A stretch of 64,000 bases of DNA, taken from positions 40,205,753 to 40,269,752 of the forward strand of contig NC_092804.1 of the NCBI RefSeq assembly GCF_040954645.1, written 5' to 3'. The translations under genes were made by a program, and so were the position numbers. Below, piece after piece: positions 61,194-64,000 of this stretch. Position 1 is the stretch's first letter; each line of letters begins with the position of its first letter. The stretch is from Diabrotica undecimpunctata. Its lineage: Eukaryota; Arthropoda; Insecta; Coleoptera; Chrysomelidae. The notes below the pieces were generated by a model, which did no database searches, was not told the DNA's origin, and saw nothing but the letters and a program-made list of their open reading frames with translations.

Positions 61194-62079
61194 ACAAGGA
61201 TCTAGGGATCCCACCTTAAATTTTAACCTTTACCATGCGAGATGCGCTATGCACCATTACGCAGATGATTTTAAGACTTTGACATTTTTGTTTCTCCTAA
61301 CCCTAACCTAACCTGTATCTTTTACCGATTAAAAAAGGAGATCAATGCTCATCATATTATAACCACAGTATAAATAGTCTATACTGTGTTATAACCAGAG
61401 ATATGTAAGAGAGTAAACCTGTTTTACATATCTCTGGTTATAACCAATAAAAATAACCTTGGTCCATCCTTGGCCGTTTTCTTAGGTTGTTCAAAATTTC
61501 TATAAATATTTTGAGAACGATTTCAAAACATCAAACTTTGGTTAATTAAAAAATGTGATTTTCATTACAATCAATAAATTGTGGCTTAATCCCATATAAA
61601 CATAATATTTAAATTAAAAAAGAAGTTTAAAAAAGTTTCATTGTAAAAGATTTTGCTATTTAGTAGTGGGAATAAAATGTAAAGAAACATACAAAAAACC
61701 AGTAGAAGTACTCAATGTCAAATAAAACAAGAAATAGGCTTTTTGAAAGAGGAAAGAAAGAATTTTGGAAATTAAGATAATATATTATGAATGATATGAA
61801 GAATAAAATTTTCTTTTAAATTAAGAATTAGTTGTAAGTTTTTTATTTATGAGATTTGCTAGTCATCATTTTAATCATAATTTCGATAAGACTACATAAA
61901 TGAAAGATTATAATTGGTTAATTAAACATATAGCTTAAATCTAGTTTTCAAATAAATTGTCAATTTATTATTTCTTGAAAACACAAGCCAAAATTTTAAA
62001 ATCATAATATGCGTAATGGAGCATCGCGCAGATCGCATGGTAAAGGTAAAAATTTAAGGTGGGATCCCTAGATCCAAGT
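61194..62079. mobile_element. TIR element with 8-bp target-site duplication upstream of RSF1
   Basis: Direct repeat AATATTAC at 61186-61193 and 62080-62087. Inverted ends of about 85 bp begin acaaggatctagggatccca and acttggatctagggatccca, and share ccttaaatttt.acctttac, catgcga, gcattacgca-type segments. Eight-base duplications are typical of hAT elements. No transposase is coded. The element sits 335 bp before the RSF1 ATG. Confidence 0.88.
61358..61445. repeat. Adjacent palindromes inside the TIR element
   Basis: Two hairpin-forming inverted repeats lie back to back: ataaccacagtata / tatactgtgttat (about 61358-61392) and ttataaccagagatatgtaa / tttacatatctctggttataa (about 61390-61443). They share the TTATAACC unit, so they can form alternative stems. 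Confidence 0.85.
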
Positions 62080-62486
62080 AATATTACTAACCAATGTTTT
62101 CTAGAATATATACATATATACAATACATGTAATTGTATATATACAATTACAATTGTATTTCTGTAAAACTGAAAATTATAAACATTTTTTTGGACTATTT
62201 TCTGTTTTTGTTTGATAAATTTATTTTGATAAAACACAAGATAGCAGAAGAAGAAAAATTTAGCAAGACCCACAGAACGCCAAGATTACATTTAGTTTCC
62301 CGCTTTTTGAAATCCATTTAACTCCGTTAACCTCTAAAATAAATGAAAACAAATTTGGTCGTTTTCTTGTAATAGAAATACTTGTGACCGGTTTGTTTTA
62401 TTAATGTAGATAAGTCTAGACTATCTTTTTCAAATTGCATAGAGAAAAGTTTCAATTGTGTTTAGGATAATACTGTTAACTTCACA

Positions 62487-62520
62487 ATGACAGATAAAAC
62501 TTTCAAAGCTTTAAATTTAG
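62487..62520 (+). CDS. Candidate first coding exon of a divergent gene
   Basis: Start ATG at 62487 in a CACAATGA context, 11 codons ('MTDKTFKALNL') plus one base, then a donor G|gtaaat. The spelling resembles N-termini of proteins that begin with a short conserved 'F..L.L' motif, such as some DEAD-box helicases, but this is a guess. No second exon was recognised up to 64000, so it would lie beyond the window. Could be chance. Confidence 0.25.
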
Positions 62521-62521
62521 G

Positions 62522-64000
62522 TAAATATATTTACTACCAAATTTGTGAATTTATTCCTAATCCGCTCTAGCACAATTATTTATTTAATGGGAAAACCTTG
62601 TTATATCAAATATTATGCATTGTATTATTACAGTACAAAAGTGATAATACAAGTAAATATAACTACTTAAAAAGAATAAAAAAAAAGGAGTATTTAACAA
62701 TAACTACCAGTAATCTATCAATTCTTTGTTGACACACGTTGTATCTCTTAATTTGTTTAATTAAATTTAAAAAATGTCAATATTGAGTTGAGGTAATTCA
62801 ATATTCTCCTGATAATCAACTTTAATTTTTACCATAATTTACATTATGAAAACTGGTACAAAATATATTTGTCTTCTAAGCTGACTGGAAGGAGCCCACA
62901 GATTCGGATGATAATAAATATCACTAGGCAAATAGGCAACTCTTCATTATACAAGCTATCACACTATTTAGCTTTCTCAGCTAAGTTTTCAGATCACCAA
63001 CATCCTGATAATATCACTATGTTTTTTTTTTAGTATGCAATGTCTGACACTTTTAGAATAACAGTATAATGAATAGTGTATGCATTGTTTTGTCAAAGTT
63101 CCACTTTTTACCTAATAGATCAGTAAATTATCCTAAAATATGGTGATACCCTCCAACCTGTAAGAGTCACCATTGAATTAATTACATTACCTACCCTCCA
63201 CCTCACACTTCACTTTTGGACTTGTGCCGTTGGTTGCTTTTTATTTTTTAGGGTTGAAAACGACCCCTATTAGGAAAAAAAATCATAAGTGTAAATTCAA
63301 GCAATTTGGAATTATTTAATTAAGTATACAGTGATATTAAATTTATATTTCTACTGTTTTAAATTTTTACAATATTTCTACCCTTATAAAAACCAACCCT
63401 TTTCAAGAAATTTGAATAGTTGTAATATTTTTTTTCATTGAAACTGTAAATACAATAGTTTTTTTAATCATGTTATGAATTTATTTTATTTAAGCATAAA
63501 CAAACAACCCTTTTTAATTTGTAAGGATGGGTGAAAGTATGTCTGTGCCTAAATAGCACATTATGTGTATCTTACAATGCTCCGGTACACATTATGTTCT
63601 GATATCTCCTAAAATATGTGATTGGTTTTTTATTCATAATTTGGTTAGCTTTTAAGCTTTGAAGTACTTAGAAAACCATTTTGTAGGTTTGTTTAGAGCT
63701 ATAGTTGAAAGGGCTTGAACGAGTCACTAATCACCAGTGTATGCAAACTTTAAATAGCAATATCTTAATCTATTTTTGTCTTACAGAAAAACAAAAAAAC
63801 CAAAATTAACAGAAAAGCAAAACTTATATTTTTTTACTCTCTAAGATTTTCCGCATCACTAATACATTTTAAGTTATTTTAAAAAAAATACTTTTCAAAA
63901 TTTTAAAAATTTTTCTTTTAACAACACTAGGAATCCTAAGATTTTCTACTTGGCGAAACTAAATTCAAATTCTTACCACTGTGTTTTCTAAATTACCAGA
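62522..64000. other. No gene recognised
   Basis: AT-rich; no ORF of significance, tandem repeat or inverted element end seen. If the candidate exon above is real, this is its first intron. Confidence 0.4.

Noticed and set aside
1..64000. tRNA or rRNA genes
   Set aside because: No cloverleaf with A/B boxes or rRNA-like conserved tract was recognised by eye; a covariance-model search would be needed to exclude small RNAs.

Overview
The window is AT-rich animal nuclear DNA, and an insect is most likely. It has spliced genes with GT-AG introns, long TA microsatellites, and many decayed non-LTR retrotransposons, Tc1/mariner-type elements, a Penelope-like element and MITEs of the kinds common in beetles and other insects. 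No bacterial, organellar or RNA genes were recognised. The exact species cannot be read from the sequence.

Almost the whole window is one host gene on the minus strand, an orthologue of RSF1 (Remodeling and Spacing Factor 1). RSF1 is the histone-binding subunit of the ISWI-containing RSF chromatin remodeler. I rebuilt 20 coding exons between 60858 (ATG) and 7512 (stop). All joins use GT-AG sites and keep phase, and they predict a protein of about 2195 residues. The N-terminal WHIM-type region lies in exons 1-4 and a C4HC3 PHD finger in exon 9. The '[10 protein letters not shown]' motif follows in exon 11. The rest is long acidic/lysine-rich and proline-rich disordered sequence, with an AT-hook-like motif in exon 16. 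A short conserved C-terminal tail sits alone in exon 20, about 3.8 kb beyond exon 19.

Layout from left to right: 1-7.5 kb is downstream of the gene and holds LINE debris and a Tc1/mariner copy with two nested insertions. 7.5-60.9 kb is the gene, with introns full of mobile elements: a jockey-like LINE with zinc knuckles (9.8-10.9 kb), an IS630-type transposase relic (15.8-16.7 kb), several MITEs, an RT fragment with a 330-codon ORF (22-23 kb), a mariner relic (24.8-25.5 kb), a run of TA arrays separated by a LINE piece and a Penelope-like RT/GIY-YIG ORF (30.4-33.4 kb), a 160-bp tandem repeat (36.6-37.1 kb), further LINEs (38-40 kb, 44.5-46.8 kb), a Tc1-like element with intact ends (41.4-43.1 kb), a probable solo LTR inside a LINE (47.0-47.4 kb), a foldback element (53.4-53.9 kb) and a Tigger/pogo element (56.9-58.5 kb). 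60.9-64 kb is upstream: an 886-bp terminal-inverted-repeat element with an 8-bp target duplication lies 335 bp before the RSF1 ATG. Beyond it is a possible first coding exon of a divergent gene, whose remainder would lie outside the window.

The mobile elements appear non-autonomous or broken. The only clearly functional unit is the RSF1 gene. The most informative observations are the nested insertions, which can be ordered by their target-site duplications, and an in-frame coding minisatellite in RSF1.
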